DNA of 64,000 nucleotides from the NCBI RefSeq assembly GCF_030704535.1, contig NC_081817.1, positions 1,441,001 to 1,505,000 on the forward strand, given 5' to 3'. The DNA is from Vitis vinifera (lineage: Eukaryota; Streptophyta; Magnoliopsida; Vitales; Vitaceae). Position numbers and translations under genes: made by a program. Below the pieces are notes generated by a model, which did not search any database, was not told the origin of the DNA, and saw only the letters and a list, made by a program, of their open reading frames with translations. The number at the start of each line of letters is the position of its first letter. Position 1 is the first letter of the stretch. Below, piece by piece: positions 1 to 13,362 of this stretch.

Positions 1-78
1 GAATGTGAATCTCACCTCGCAAAGATGAAACCGGAGGCTGAAAATTCAGTAAAGAAGATGCAATTCGTTTGTATTTAA
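1..78 (+). CDS. possible 3' end of an upstream gene (partial)
   Basis: Frame 1 is open from the first base for 25 codons and ends at TAA 76-78, reading ...KKMQFVCI. No start is inside the window. It could be the last part of an exon whose gene lies to the left, with a 3' UTR after it; an AATAAA-like signal occurs near 431. The composition is ordinary and no family is recognised. The stretch is short enough to be chance, so this is only a candidate. Confidence 0.25.
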   Translation, partial: ECESHLAKMKPEAENSVKKMQFVCI

Positions 79-942
79 CTGAAAATTTCGGACACTGAAG
101 GTCACAATTCTTTTAAATGGTACGAGACTCCCTTGATTTGAGATTGTAGGCTAGCCACTTTCAACGCCGGACCATATGCTATTTAGAGCCTGTTGTCTTA
201 AGTTGAGACTTTCAACGAGGATTTTGCTTACACCGTACAGCTCGTAAGTACCTAAGCCCCAAAAATATCAAACCAGTAACAGATTCATTTCCTCTTTCCT
301 CTTTCCTCTGCTCAGCTGCGTGATCCAGATGCATTAAAACCAAATGGGCCTTGAAGATGACAGCTAATGTATGAGCATTCAAGTAAAACCCAAGCATAAA
401 ATTTGAGTATCTGCTACTGGCTGCTTTACCAATAAAGCACTGAACCTAACTTTGAAATGCTGCCAGGGAAATCATCATCCTCCATCTTCCAATCTACACC
501 CCCCACTCTTCAGGTTCAAAGGGCATCAAGACCATGTTGAAAGAAACGAGGGGAAAATGATAACAGAGTTTACACTGCTAATCCAATGCAGCTCTAAGGT
601 ATACCCTTTTAGTGGAAATGCAAGCATCGAATTTGAATTCAGGCTTTCACCTAAGCTGCCAGAACCCAATGACTGGGGTCCCATGAGGGAGCAAACTTCA
701 ACTCAAAATTATAGGATTTGATTCAAAGGTAGTTAAAAAAATGAAATTCATTCTGGTGTCTCAATTTTCATTTTCCTGGTACTACATTAATACTCAAAAG
801 CATTAAACAGCAAAAGTTTAACCTTCCATCATAATCAAAATCTCCCAAACCAAGAAAAACAAAAACAAAAGGCCTCAAAAGTTCTGAAAATTTCAGGTAA
901 CTGTTTGAAAGCAGAATGACAGAGGAAATCAACTTCGTTTTA

Positions 943-2721
<1,779 letters not shown>

Positions 2722-2788
2722 GACTGTTAGGCTTCTGGTTCTTCAGAGACCGAAGCTTGATCAGAGACCTTTGGGATCTTCGGCACAG

Positions 2789-2824
2789 CTAGGGTTTCGT
2801 CTGGCGAGGCGATCTAGGGTTTTT
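2789..2824 (-). promoter_or_regulatory. paired telo-box motifs upstream of RPS26
   Basis: On the - strand AAACCCTAG occurs at 2797-2789 and AAAAACCCTAG at 2824-2814, about 70-105 bp upstream of the RPS26 ATG. Telo-boxes of this type are a known feature of plant ribosomal-protein promoters and leader regions, where they support expression in dividing cells. The match is exact; the functional role is taken from the family. Confidence 0.75.
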
Positions 2825-2869
2825 ATACGGTAAGATTGGCTCTGAAGAAATAACCTAGGGGCTGCAAAT

Positions 2870-3099
2870 TGGGCTGGGCTCGGGTTTGATATCAGGCCTG
2901 TGCGCCCGCCCATGGGCTCAAGGCCCCAACCTTACTGTAAACGATAGATTATGAGTGTGTTTTTTTTTTTTTTTTTGTTCTTCTAAAAAAAAAGCTTATT
3001 GCATTAAAATTGGATGGACCAGATAGACTCTGCCTTTGAGGATGAGAGCAGCCCAAGCCACGTCGGGCTGACATTATTTAAGCCCGGGTAGGCTGGGCC
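2870..3099. promoter_or_regulatory. cluster of site II (TGGGCY) motifs in the RPS26 promoter
   Basis: TGGGCT is present at 2870-2875, 2875-2880 and 2913-2918, and TGGGCC at 3094-3099. Site II motifs bind TCP factors and work with telo-boxes in plant ribosomal-protein promoters. Their position 150-380 bp upstream of the RPS26 ATG fits that arrangement. Confidence 0.6.
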
Positions 3100-3305
3100 T
3101 GGTCCAAGTGGATTTTCATAGTTTATTGCCTTTTTTTGTGATAGCGATAGACTCTGATAGTTTGTTTGTTTTATCATTTATGCTTACAAAGGCGATTTGA
3201 ATTATCTTTTAGAAATTTTTACATGATGGGTGAAATGCCCATTTCTTTGAAGGTGGGGAAAAGGGTAACCTTGATGTCTGAATCCAGCTCGAGCTGAATT
3301 AAGGC

Positions 3306-3572
3306 GACGTTTGTTTTTTTAATTTAATTCTAAATAGAACTTTAATGCTTAATATCGTTAAAATATTATGTTGTTTTTTTTTAAATATTTTTTTAATTAA
3401 ATATTAAAAAGCAAAAACCAATATATTATTTTTTCATTTAGAAAATATCAAATATTTTGGTTTTTTCTATTCAACAAAAAGTTTATAATAAATCATGAAA
3501 AAGTAAAAAAAATAAACAACTTAAAACCTGAAAGCAAATTGCTTTTAACAAAAAATTAAAAAACCAAACGTC
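3306..3572. mobile_element. MITE-like element with terminal inverted repeats
   Basis: An AT-rich stretch of 267 bp starts GACGTTTGTTTTTTTA and ends TTAAAAAACCAAACGTC, so its ends are inverted repeats of about 16 bp with one or two mismatches. It has no coding capacity. No convincing target duplication is visible, so the superfamily stays open. It lies between RPS26 and the next gene. Confidence 0.45.
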
Positions 3573-4837
3573 TTTTAAAACTAAATCAACAATAAAAATT
3601 TAAATTCGAAACTCTTGTGATTAGTCTATTTGAAGGTGTTTGCTTATGTTGACCAATTTCAAGTTCGATGTTGATTGAAGAGGTTAGAGGTGTCTAATTT
3701 GGCCTAAATAATTTAAAAAAAAATATTAGACTCATTGAGGAGCAATCTTGAGATATGGATTTACTTCTCTAGTTGAAAAAAATTAAGGGGTATCAACAAA
3801 TATAGAAAAATTATTGTCCGAAGAATTGAGATTGGCGCATTGACCTCTAGGCCATTGAAGTGTCCCATTCCACTTTCTCTTGTTGGCCAAAATGGAGCCT
3901 TAGATACAACTTTTGTCATCTTCAACATTTGGGTCCACCATTCCCTTACTTTTAGAAAATCTCTGCTCATCTCGTGCATAAGCTTTTGCAACTTTACTAA
4001 TTCATCGGGTCTCCACAAAATTTGTTTTAAATACATATATATATATATACATATATTGTCTTCAAATTTTCACACATGTGTGGAACTTAGAATACGTTTG
4101 ATGTTGATTCTAGAAAATAATTTTGATCCTTCTAACATTTAAAAATTTTTATTTTAGAGAGAAGCTTTCCATTTTTGCGCACAAAGTGAGGACATTCATT
4201 TTTATATATGAACATGTGGAGCTTTTTAAAAAATATGATTAAAAGTTATCTCTTCATAAACAAATAAAATTGGGAAATAATTTCAAAAGTAAAAATTTTT
4301 AATAAATATTTTAAAAAGTGCTCCATCCTTTTCAAAAATCCCCATAAATGCTACATGTTGACCCATTTACAACCTTCCCTGGATCATCTCAAATTTTGCC
4401 TGATGCAACACTGCATGTCTTAGTCCTCTGAGGGGGATGTGCCTGGCCCGCGATTTGCAAGTTTTACATCTTCATTTATTTGTCCACTTTGTACTTCTAT
4501 TTATGAATGATAGGCAATTATTTAATAAATATCCTCTTCTTTTTTTTTGAATTTAATTTATTGGAAAATGATTTGAGGATAATCCCCATTCCCCACAATG
4601 TCATCCACTAATAATTTTACATTCCTCTATTCATGATTAATTTTATATTGATGTTTTATCAAATTTTCTATAGGATCTTTGTGGGGAATCTTTGGTATTT
4701 GATTGATATTTGCAGAAGAACAAAATAATAATCTGTTCATATGAACATTCAACAATGAAACTGTACATGATGAACCACGAATCATAAGGTGGGTTGGTTT
4801 GTTTATTTTTTCTGGACAAATGAATTGAAAATTTTCT
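3573..4837. other. AT-rich intergenic region
   Basis: No gene is recognised here. The sequence is AT-rich with several poly-T and poly-A runs and a short (TA)n tract near 4033-4046. The short open frames have no recognisable motif. Confidence 0.6.
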
Positions 4838-5506
4838 TCAATGCACTAACCAGGAATTTTTGAACTGCGATTCAGCTGTTTCCCTGAAGCTCTTCACCTT
4901 TATCAAACAGAAATGAGTGCAGAAAAATCCCAAATTGCTGCTAACTCTGCTAGTCTTGAGAAGATAACAGCAAGGTCCACAATTCGCCTCCTTTCCCTGA
5001 ATCACCACCCCCCACAGTTTTGTGTTTTCCTCATCATCATCATCTTCATCCTCATTGTTGAGCTCTTCCACCAGCATGATGCCTTCAGGCGATTGCGCCT
5101 CGCCGATCTTCCAATTCGATTCGATGTGTGGCCAATCCTCCGCCACCGCCTTCTCCGTCTTCAGCTTTGTTCCACCGCCATTCCTGTCCGAATAAACTTC
5201 CACCAGCAGCGGCGCTTCCCTCAGATTCTTCACGATCTCCGAGACCGACTCTCGCATCCACTCGTCCATCTTCTCCCGCGTTAGGGATTCGATCTTCCCT
5301 CCTCCGAACTCCTCCAAACACAACCGCGATTTTGATTTCGATTTGGCCAGATTCGACGAGATCTTTACGGCACCGGAGTCGACGTGGCTGGAGATCGTCA
5401 TCGGACGAGCATTGCGAGGGAGAGGCAATCGGCGGTGATTCTGCGACAGATCGTCTCCCGACCGCAGCGTGTTATTCCCTCCGAAGCGAACGCCCAGAGC
5501 CGCCAT
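4838..5506 (-). CDS. conserved plant protein of unknown function (DUF7804-like C-terminus)
   Basis: A single uninterrupted frame of 222 residues starts at ATG 5506-5504 (MAALGVRFGG) and ends at TGA 4838-4840. The frame stays open upstream to 5557 but has no ATG there. The N-terminal 40 residues are Arg/Ser-rich and could be an organelle-targeting peptide, which is inference. The middle holds a charged helix (LTREKMDEWMRESVSEIV) and an acidic run, NNEDEDDDDEEN. The C-terminus has CGPCCYLLKTSRVSSNLG and the motif FRETAESQFKNSWL, a block I associate with a conserved plant family of unknown role; the domain name is from memory and unverified. No enzymatic motif is evident. It is intact and probably expressed. 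Confidence 0.8.
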   Translation of the reverse strand: MAALGVRFGGNNTLRSGDDLSQNHRRLPLPRNARPMTISSHVDSGAVKISSNLAKSKSKSRLCLEEFGGGKIESLTREKMDEWMRESVSEIVKNLREAPLLVEVYSDRNGGGTKLKTEKAVAEDWPHIESNWKIGEAQSPEGIMLVEELNNEDEDDDDEENTKLWGVVIQGKEANCGPCCYLLKTSRVSSNLGFFCTHFCLIKVKSFRETAESQFKNSWLVH

Positions 5507-5898
5507 CGATGGAGTTGGCCAACCGGAGAATTTCGCAACCCTCCAATCCTCAAGCAAAAATTTTTGCTTTTGTTTTCAGAAAATGTTTTATGATAATTTT
5601 CCTGTTTTCAGTTCAACCTATTAAGAGGAGGAGGGAGACGACGACAAAATCAAATCAAACGTTTTGAGAACATCTTGACCGTCCGATGAGATATTGCTTT
5701 GGGAGTGGTGCCGTGTCTACTCCAGTAATAATTCGGTAGCGCAGGTGGATGCCTTGAATTTCGATCAAGATTCCAATCTCGGAACATCCACCTCTAAAAT
5801 TATGCCACGTCGTCAAATAAATTGAATTCGTGAAGCCTCGAGGAAGGCACGATGGTAAAAGAAATTGCAAAACATGAGAAGCGCGTTAGCACGAGACC

Positions 5899-5907
5899 CC
5901 ACGTGGC
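5899..5907. promoter_or_regulatory. G-box/ABRE-like element CCACGTGGC
   Basis: CCACGTGGC lies about 390 bp upstream of the start of the unknown-function gene that reads leftward from 5506. G-boxes bind bZIP and bHLH factors in light and ABA responses. The motif is exact, but its use by this gene is not shown. Confidence 0.4.
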
Positions 5908-6202
5908 GACGCCATTGTGGAACGTGGAAACGCGTGTGAAGTATGCACTTCTCTCCACCGTGGCATTCCCTCGCCACCGTGTTTGACCACTGCCCTTTTC
6001 GCCGCATTTCACATTTAATGCAAGTTAATGATTTTTAACACGCGCAAATCTTGCCCCATAATAAATATTAAAAAATTGTAAAAACTGATATTATATATTT
6101 AATATATATTAAAGATTTTTAATTTTATTTATAATTAAAATAAATTCTGGTTTTTATTTTTAATAATCCCTCTTATCTATGTTCTGCTCACCAAGCCTCT
6201 GA

Positions 6203-6342
6203 AAAGCATGCAAGCATGGTTTTGCATGAGCATGGAAAGGCTTGGCTAGAAAGAGATCGTAGATTCTTTGAGGTCAGTCTGCTCCTGGTTCAATGGCACA
6301 CTCCATTAAAAACCTTGAAAGAGTCTTCCCAAGAGTGTAATC
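6203..6342 (-). pseudogene. CYP79 exon-2 3' fragment
   Basis: About 140 bp match the C-terminal coding part of the nearby CYP79 genes, from the segment after the heme cysteine to near the stop codon. The sequence reads FLAKP-like and HAHAKP-like residues but has lost frame and carries internal stops. The heme motif and everything upstream are absent, and the match breaks off at about 6342. It is a decayed remnant of another tandem copy just downstream of the intact gene at 7418-9206. Confidence 0.75.
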
Positions 6343-7417
6343 GGGGAAATCTTGAACCCAATTCCTACAGTGATGAATATAAACGCAATTGAAATTCCTG
6401 GGGAGTTATACATTTGTGTATTGATAAGACTATTTATTACAATGATGAATAAATTTTAAGTTAATTTTATTAAATAATTTTAATATTAAAAGTAAAATTT
6501 AAGTAATAAGTTTTAAATTAATAATTTAAATATAATTGAAGTTAATTAAATAATAAGTATTAAGTTTTACCAAACACCCTCCAACTCCTCGTGATAGGAT
6601 CTTAAAACTTAATGTTACACTTATGTTAAGTTTTTACATGAAAATAATGTCTCCTCTGCTACCTTCTTTCTCCATCCTCTCTCTACTGTTGGGTTTTTCA
6701 TATCGTAACAGTGACCACTGCTTCAAGAATATTAGCATATTAATGCATAATGTAAAGTTGGACATTGTTTGTGTACATGCATGACATAAACGCTACAACC
6801 AAAGCAACCAAAAAAAAAAAAAAAACCTATTACAAATCAATTAAAATACAAATATTTTTTATAATAATTTTTATATTTTATTTTTAAAATTTCATATTAT
6901 GTTTGGTGTGAAAAAAATTTTCTAGTTTTTATTTTCTAAAAATTATTTTATGTTATTTTTTTATTAATTATTTTCAGAAAATGAAATTTATAAAATCTTA
7001 CTTGGTTTTTAGTTTTTATTAATGGAAAAAATGGTTTAAAAAATATAATTAAAATTTTATATAATACACATGTTTTGATATAAAATATATTATTATATTA
7101 CATTTATTCATTATTATTATTATTATTTTTTAGAAATGGCCTCCATAGCTTCTAGTTATATAAAATTCTTTATATAGCTTCTGATTGTTATAAAATTAAA
7201 ATATCAATAAAATGACGTACCATTTTTCATATATCTTTGTCTACCCAAAGCATTGTGTTGATATCATATTGTAAAATAAATATAAAAATTATATATAAGA
7301 GAATAAGAAAAGAAAATAGGATGAGAGAATAGCTTATTTATTCATTTCTCATTATTAAGTCCTAAATCCTTATTTATAGGCACTAGTCATCGTGCTCTGA
7401 AATGTATAAAGTTTTAA
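6343..7417. other. AT-rich 3' flank of the first CYP79 gene
   Basis: No gene is seen. From about 6740 onwards this flank resembles the flank downstream of the second intact CYP79 gene (about 17700-18460), so it belongs to the duplicated unit. A poly-A run lies near 6810-6826. Confidence 0.6.
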
Positions 7418-9206
7418 TCAATTCCCATACATGGAAGCATGAAAGCGTGGTTTTGCATGAGCATGGAGAGGCTTGGCTAGAAAGAGCTCGTTCATGGATT
7501 CTTTGAGGTCAATTTGGTTCTGGTTCGGTGGCACACTCCACGAAAAACATTGAAGGAGTCTCGCCAAGAGTGTAACTGTCAAGGCTGTCCCTAAGGCAGT
7601 TCCAGGACACCCGCGTCTCCCAGTACTAAATGAAATGAACCGAAGCTCAGACTCAGCTAAATCCACCACTTCATCATTCATATGCCGCTCTGGTTTAAAC
7701 TTCAATGGCTCTTCCCACACTCTAGGGTTCCGTCCAAGCCCTACCCGGCTCAGCAGGACATGGCTGCCTTTGGGGATGAAGTAGCCGGCCACAACAGCGT
7801 CCGCCATGGACACATGGGGCACGTTGAATGGTGCTATGGGGTGAAGTCGCAGAGCTTCCCTAGCACAGGCTTTAACATATTTGAGCTGCGCGATATCGGA
7901 TTCTTGAACAAGTCTATCCTTTCCAACCACTCTATCGATTTCTTCCACGGCCTTCTGCATAATCTCGGGTTGATTGATCATTTCTGCCATTGCCCACTCA
8001 GCTGCATGCGCTGGATTATCCACTATTTCAATCATCAGTTCCTGCCAGATTGTATATAGTTAATATATATTGAACCCCAAAGAGAAGAACTTCAGAATAT
8101 ATATACGAAATTAAGATAACATATTAGAGCTAAATTCTCACTATGAGTTGGGCTTTGATCTCTTCTACTGATAGCAATGGTTTTCCCTTTGTGTCGCTGA
8201 TTGTAATGAAAACATCGAGTATGTCCTCAACCTCCTTCTTCTCCCCATTCCTCCATTGTATTATTCTGTCATCCACTATCGGATCATGATGCTTGCTGAT
8301 GATGCTTAAAGCCTCTTTTACCATCTTCTCATGGCCATCTAAGTCGAAGACTCTCAGGCATGGAAGGTAATCAGATGGAGAGAATGCATATAGGTAAGCA
8401 AGCGAAGTAAAGAGGGAGTTGACGTGTTCTTCTTCTTCAAGTCCAGGCCCTCCATCTTTCCTTCCTTCTCCGAAGTACCTTCTGCTGAACATCATCTTCC
8501 TAACGATATTTCCCGTGTATTGTCTGACTGCATTTCTCACATTCACAACTGATGAGTCCATGAAATTATCAGTACTAGTAGAGGATTTACACTGGTTATA
8601 AATGAAGCGGACAAGATTGTCGGCTTCTTCAGTTCTCTTCTGGAGAAGCCACATATGTCTTGCTGGCTTAAGCACCTCAGAAATGATGATCCTTCTCATC
8701 TTCTTCCACTGCTCTCCCCATGGAGAAAGAGCTGTTGTCAAGAACCCTCTGCTCAAGTGATGGGACGCCATTGTAATAGGTCTGGATGCAAACACTGCAT
8801 CATGTTTCTTCAAAAACTCCCTGGCAATCTCAGGCGAAATCACGGGAATGACATGGACATTGCCCAGTTTGATGCATGCAATCTCAGTGTTGAGTTCCTC
8901 CAAAAGTCCAAGTATCCACCGGAATACCGGCTTTTTTGTGAATAATTCAGGCAGGTTCCCAACTAATGGCCATGGAGTTGGACCAGGAGGGAGCAGTGGC
9001 ATTTGCTTGGTGATTAGGGTTTTGGGTTTGAGTTTGTAGAGGATGAGAAAAGCGAAAACGAAAAGGAAAAGGAGCAAGAGGATGAATGGTAAATGAAGAT
9101 GAAGTGAAGCAAGCTCCAAGGTTTGAGAATTATCAGAATGCAGGAAGAGGAATGGATTTGGAAATGAAGAAGACATGGTTGAGTTGCAGCTGCTACCCAT
9201 CATCAT
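7418..9206 (-). CDS. CYP79: CYP79-family cytochrome P450 (amino acid N-monooxygenase), copy A
   Basis: CYP79 enzymes are ER-anchored P450s that hydroxylate an amino acid twice at nitrogen and give an aldoxime, the first step to cyanogenic glucosides, nitriles or volatile oximes. Exon 1 is 9206-8142 and exon 2 is 8041-7418; the 100-bp intron is GT-AG in phase 0. The product is 562 residues, normal for the family. A membrane anchor spans about residues 36-58, followed by the proline hinge [10 protein letters not shown]. The I-helix reads [11 protein letters not shown] (362-372) in place of the usual AGxDT, as is typical of CYP79. ExxR is E417-R420, PERH is 472-475, and SFSTGRRGC carries heme ligand Cys500. 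Three ATGs in a row open the frame. A TATAAA lies about 90 bp upstream. The substrate cannot be deduced from sequence alone. Confidence 0.93.
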
Positions 9207-9291
9207 TCGTCTCTTGCTGATCTTCGGTACTAGGATGCAAATTATTTAATTGTAGGAATGTATGAGAAACCTCCCATACCTTGGCTCTCTC

Positions 9292-9297
9292 TTTATA
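9292..9297 (-). promoter_or_regulatory. TATA box of CYP79 copy A
   Basis: TATAAA (within CCTATAAAGAGAGAG on the - strand) lies 86 bp upstream of the first ATG of copy A. The corresponding site of copy C near 20320-20326 reads CCTAAAG, so the TATA core is lost there. Confidence 0.6.
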
Positions 9298-11795
9298 GGC
9301 AAATGGACTTCCACCATGCATGCCTTTCACACTTCCACAGTTCCACATGCAATAAAAATGTGATCAAGTCTCATCAATGGTAGGAGCACTCTCGTACAGT
9401 CAGAATCATGTTAGGTATTGGTACAACAGACAGGGGTGACATGGTTTGGTACGATAAATAGGTACCATATATTTAAGGACATATTTAAGGAATCCCTTCA
9501 ACCTTAATCAATTTGATAATATAATATGATTGAGTTGTAATCTCTTGTGAGTGATCTTAAGAGGATAAAATTTGTTCTAACCCAATAAAAATGTGATAAA
9601 TTCTCATCAAAGATAGGACAAGTCCTTTGGATGGCAATAAATATGGTGACACACATTGAGGGAAAACGAGTTGTGTGGTTGAAAAAATAGCAATTTTTTT
9701 TAAATAATTTTGAAAAATGGTTTTTAATTATTTTTAAGAACAAAATTTAATTTGAAAACTCAAAAATTAAAATAATTTTCTTGATTTATTCTCCTATGTA
9801 GAATATAAATGTTCTTAAAGTATTTTTTTCAATTATTTAATCTTAATGCAGAAAACCCACAAAAAAATAGCTGAAAACATCTCAAATTATTTTTTTAAAA
9901 AAATGATTCCCAATTTTTTTTTTTTAAACGATTCTACTTTCATAACAAATTTGAAAAAACTGTTTTCAAACATAAATTTTAAATTTTAAATTTTTTTTTC
10001 CATTCATACTAAATAAACAGAAGCCAGAAGTCCGGATCCCACCTAGTCAAAGGTGAAGCCTATCTACCATTCTCGGTCATGTTCCGAGACAGATGGTTGG
10101 AAGAAGAAGCAGAATTTCATATTTTTAAAAAATAATTAATTTCATATTCATGCCACACGTTTGGAAGTTTGAAATTTGAATGCAACGTAGATGATGTAAT
10201 AAAAGAAGAAAACGGAAACATGATCTCAATCTGTTAATTAAACTTCTTATGAACCATTTAATTAATTTAAAATTTAGAAATGTATTATTTAGTTGCTTTA
10301 AATTTCAAGTTCTATTTAATTATAGAATATTTTTAGTATTTATAATGAAACATGTAAAATTTTACTCGTCTATTTATTTAATTTTTTTAATTAAATGACA
10401 TTTATAATTAACAATATGTTTTTATTTTTTAAAATTATAAAAATATAAGTCATATAGGTTCAACGAGTCAGATCATACACGGATCAATTTCACATGGTTA
10501 AATAAACATGTTAAACATATCATATATAAGTTAGACGATAAATAGATCATTTTGAGATGATTAAGTAAATATGTTATATAATGTTGTAAAGTATTTCAAA
10601 TTCCTAATTAGTATAACTTCATTTTTTATAAAAACTATAATAAAAAATATTTTCTAAGTCGATATGTTATTATAATATTAGTTTTCTTTATAGAATAAGA
10701 AGAAAGATATTAGGAAGATCTTTGTTATAGATGATGAGGAGAAAAATCATTAAATAGAGACAAGGTTTTAAAGGCTATACGTGATGGTTAGAGATGCTTG
10801 GTGGAGTCAGAGGAGCTGTGGTTCAAAATGTAGATATAAGAAATAAGGAAATATGACATATTTCGAGAACCTAATTACTATATTTAGTTTCGATCTTCTA
10901 TAATATTGTCTATGATATAATGATTTTTTTTTCATTTATGGATGTAGATATGGTTATTCAAACCATGATAATACCGTGTGTATTCTTGTGTAAATTATTT
11001 ATCTTTATGTTTTTGAGCTAATACTATTTGCATTAAAACTTTCATTCGTATGACAAATGTTAGGGTGAATTCACAATATTTCAACAAACACCAAGATTTT
11101 TTTTACTATTTCTTTGTGCAAAATTAAATAGGTAATAACAACTAGTAGTAATAAATAAATAAATTCATGTAACAAAAAAATAAATCAGATACCATAATTT
11201 TTACATGGAAAACCCTCCAATGCGAAGGGAAAAACCACAAGACCTAATTTAGTTTAAACTTCCACTATCAATAATAATGGGTTACACTTGTCTTTTCTAG
11301 AATAATCTCTAAAGACTGCTAAATACATCAAAAGTACATATATACTTGGATTATACAATCTCTCTTGGTAAAAGAAACAAAGAAAAATTGGAGAAAGTAT
11401 ACAAAAAAATATCGTTACTGTTCACGAGTAGTAACACCAGTTCTCGAGCTCAAAATCTGATTTCTATCGTTCATATTGTTTATACTCGAGTTTTGAACTT
11501 TTCCTCCAAATTTCCACTGGATCGAACCACAGATGAAGCAGGATCAACTTATTGATAAAATCTAGACAGATGTGTTTTTTTTTCTCTCTTATCTTCTCTT
11601 TGTTTTTTTTTTTTTCTCGATTTCTTTTTTGTCTTTTTGTTTTTTAATGTAACTAACTTGGCCCCAAGCATATGGGGCCCACTCCCCCACATACGAGGGA
11701 GGCCAACAACAAATAAATCATAAATGGGTCAACCTGCTAAATAGCTTAGATGGATTGATTCACGTATAAATGGGTTATAAAAATTGGCTAAATAG
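9298..11795. other. intergenic region upstream of CYP79 copy A
   Basis: No gene is recognised. The part up to about 10150 matches the region upstream of copy C (about 20290-21930) and belongs to the duplicated CYP79 unit. 10200-11100 is AT-rich and featureless. 11100-11700 includes poly-T runs and repeat-like sequence that I could not assign. Confidence 0.55.
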
Positions 11796-12070
11796 GATGA
11801 GAAAAGCGAAAAGGAAAAGGAAGATGAGCAAGAAAATGAACAGTCAATGCAGGAATTCGAAGTAAAGCAAGCTCTAAGGTTTCAGAATTATGAGAGAGCA
11901 GAAAGAGTAATGGATTTGGATATGAAGAAGGCGTGGTTGAGGTGCAGCCGCTAGTCATCAGCATTGGTCTCTTTCTGATCTTCAGTACTAGGATGAAAAT
12001 TAATTAATGGTAGGCATGCATTAGAAATCTCCCGTACATTTGCTCCCTTTACAGGCAACATGCAGACCTC
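11796..12070 (-). pseudogene. CYP79 N-terminal and promoter fragment
   Basis: The sequence matches the 5' end of the CYP79 genes. It includes the membrane-anchor codons (11796 to about 11960), the leader, and the promoter block with a degraded TATA region (CTGTAAAG). The match breaks off sharply at 11796 inside the anchor segment, so there is no catalytic domain. It is a remnant of a further tandem copy. Its upstream sequence to about 12210 recurs near 21950-22110. Confidence 0.75.
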
Positions 12071-12210
12071 CCACATGCTACATGCAATAAAAATGTGATC
12101 AATTCTCGTCATGAACAGAACAGCTTCTTTTGGATGGTCAAGATGTTAGGTTTTGGTACAATTCACGTAGTGCAATTATAGAAGACACGTGTCAAATTTT
12201 GGGTTGATTT

Positions 12211-13362
12211 CATTTATATTTAAAATTTAGGATTAATTTCATCCGCGTCCCAATAATGTAGTGTAAATATATTAAGCTATTTTAATTTTAAATTTTATTA
12301 ATTAACACCCCTAAAAATGCATTTTATTTTTAAATTTTAATTTTTATAGAATAAAACTTGATTTTTAGAAAATTATTAAACACATCTTCCTAAAATAGTT
12401 TTATTTAAAATTTGTATAAAAAATTAAAATTTGTATAAAAAATTAAAATTTTTATAAATTCATGAAACTTGAAGTCGATGACTTAATTGAATATATTTGC
12501 ACCAATCATGAAGTTTTGAGAAGAAAAAAGTCAATCCCATTACTTTTTCGAGACATGTATAGATAATGTACAAGTAACTTATCATATGACGGTTAATTTC
12601 ATTCACCTCTCCTAATGTTTTGATTAAATATATCTAATTTTGATTAATTTGAAATTTATCACATACTTTTCTTATTTTGAACGAAAGAGGATGTGAGTGA
12701 AAATAAGAAATGATAAGGATAAGAAAGATATTTAAGGAAATTTCAAACCAATAAAATGTATATGTATTTAGTCAAACCATGAAAAAGAGATGAATAAATT
12801 AACCCTTATGCTTAATTCATAATTATATAATTAAAGTTTCAAGTGGGATTTTGAAAAAAATAATATTGTAATTTCAAAAAATGTTTTTAAAAATATAACA
12901 ATGCAGAAAATATTTTTAAATATATTGTACTCGAGAAGAGTTTGATTAGGAGTTGTTTTTTAAGAAAAACAAATTCAATTAAATTTTGAAATTGTTTTTG
13001 AAAAGACAACTTCATTATTTAAAACCATATTCCATGATCGAATCAATAATTTCTAATCAACATATCATGATCTAAATATGCAAAAATTGATTCATGGATC
13101 AAATTTCAAGGAAACTAATTATTATAAAATCTAAGCCTCAAAACTTTGGATCAGAACACCGGGAATTTATCAAAAAATAATATAATAAAATATATATTTA
13201 AAACAATATTTGAACCTAATATATTCTCAAAACTATTTTTGGATTATAAAATTATTGCATTGATAAGAATATCATGCATGACAACATTTAATATCAAAAT
13301 TTAATAATAAGACATATTATTTTTATATAATTCAAAATTTTCTAAACATAAAAAAAAAAAAA
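12211..13362. other. AT-rich intergenic region
   Basis: No gene is seen. The sequence is AT-rich and ends in an A-rich run (about 13349-13363) directly at the breakpoint of the CYP79 pseudogene. Confidence 0.6.

Noticed and set aside
452-721. 89-codon + strand ORF
   Set aside because: It has no recognisable motif and lies in probable 3' UTR or intergenic sequence next to RPS26.
5128-5667. 179-codon + strand ORF
   Set aside because: It is the antisense shadow of the - strand gene at 4838-5506, with low-complexity Pro/Ser content.
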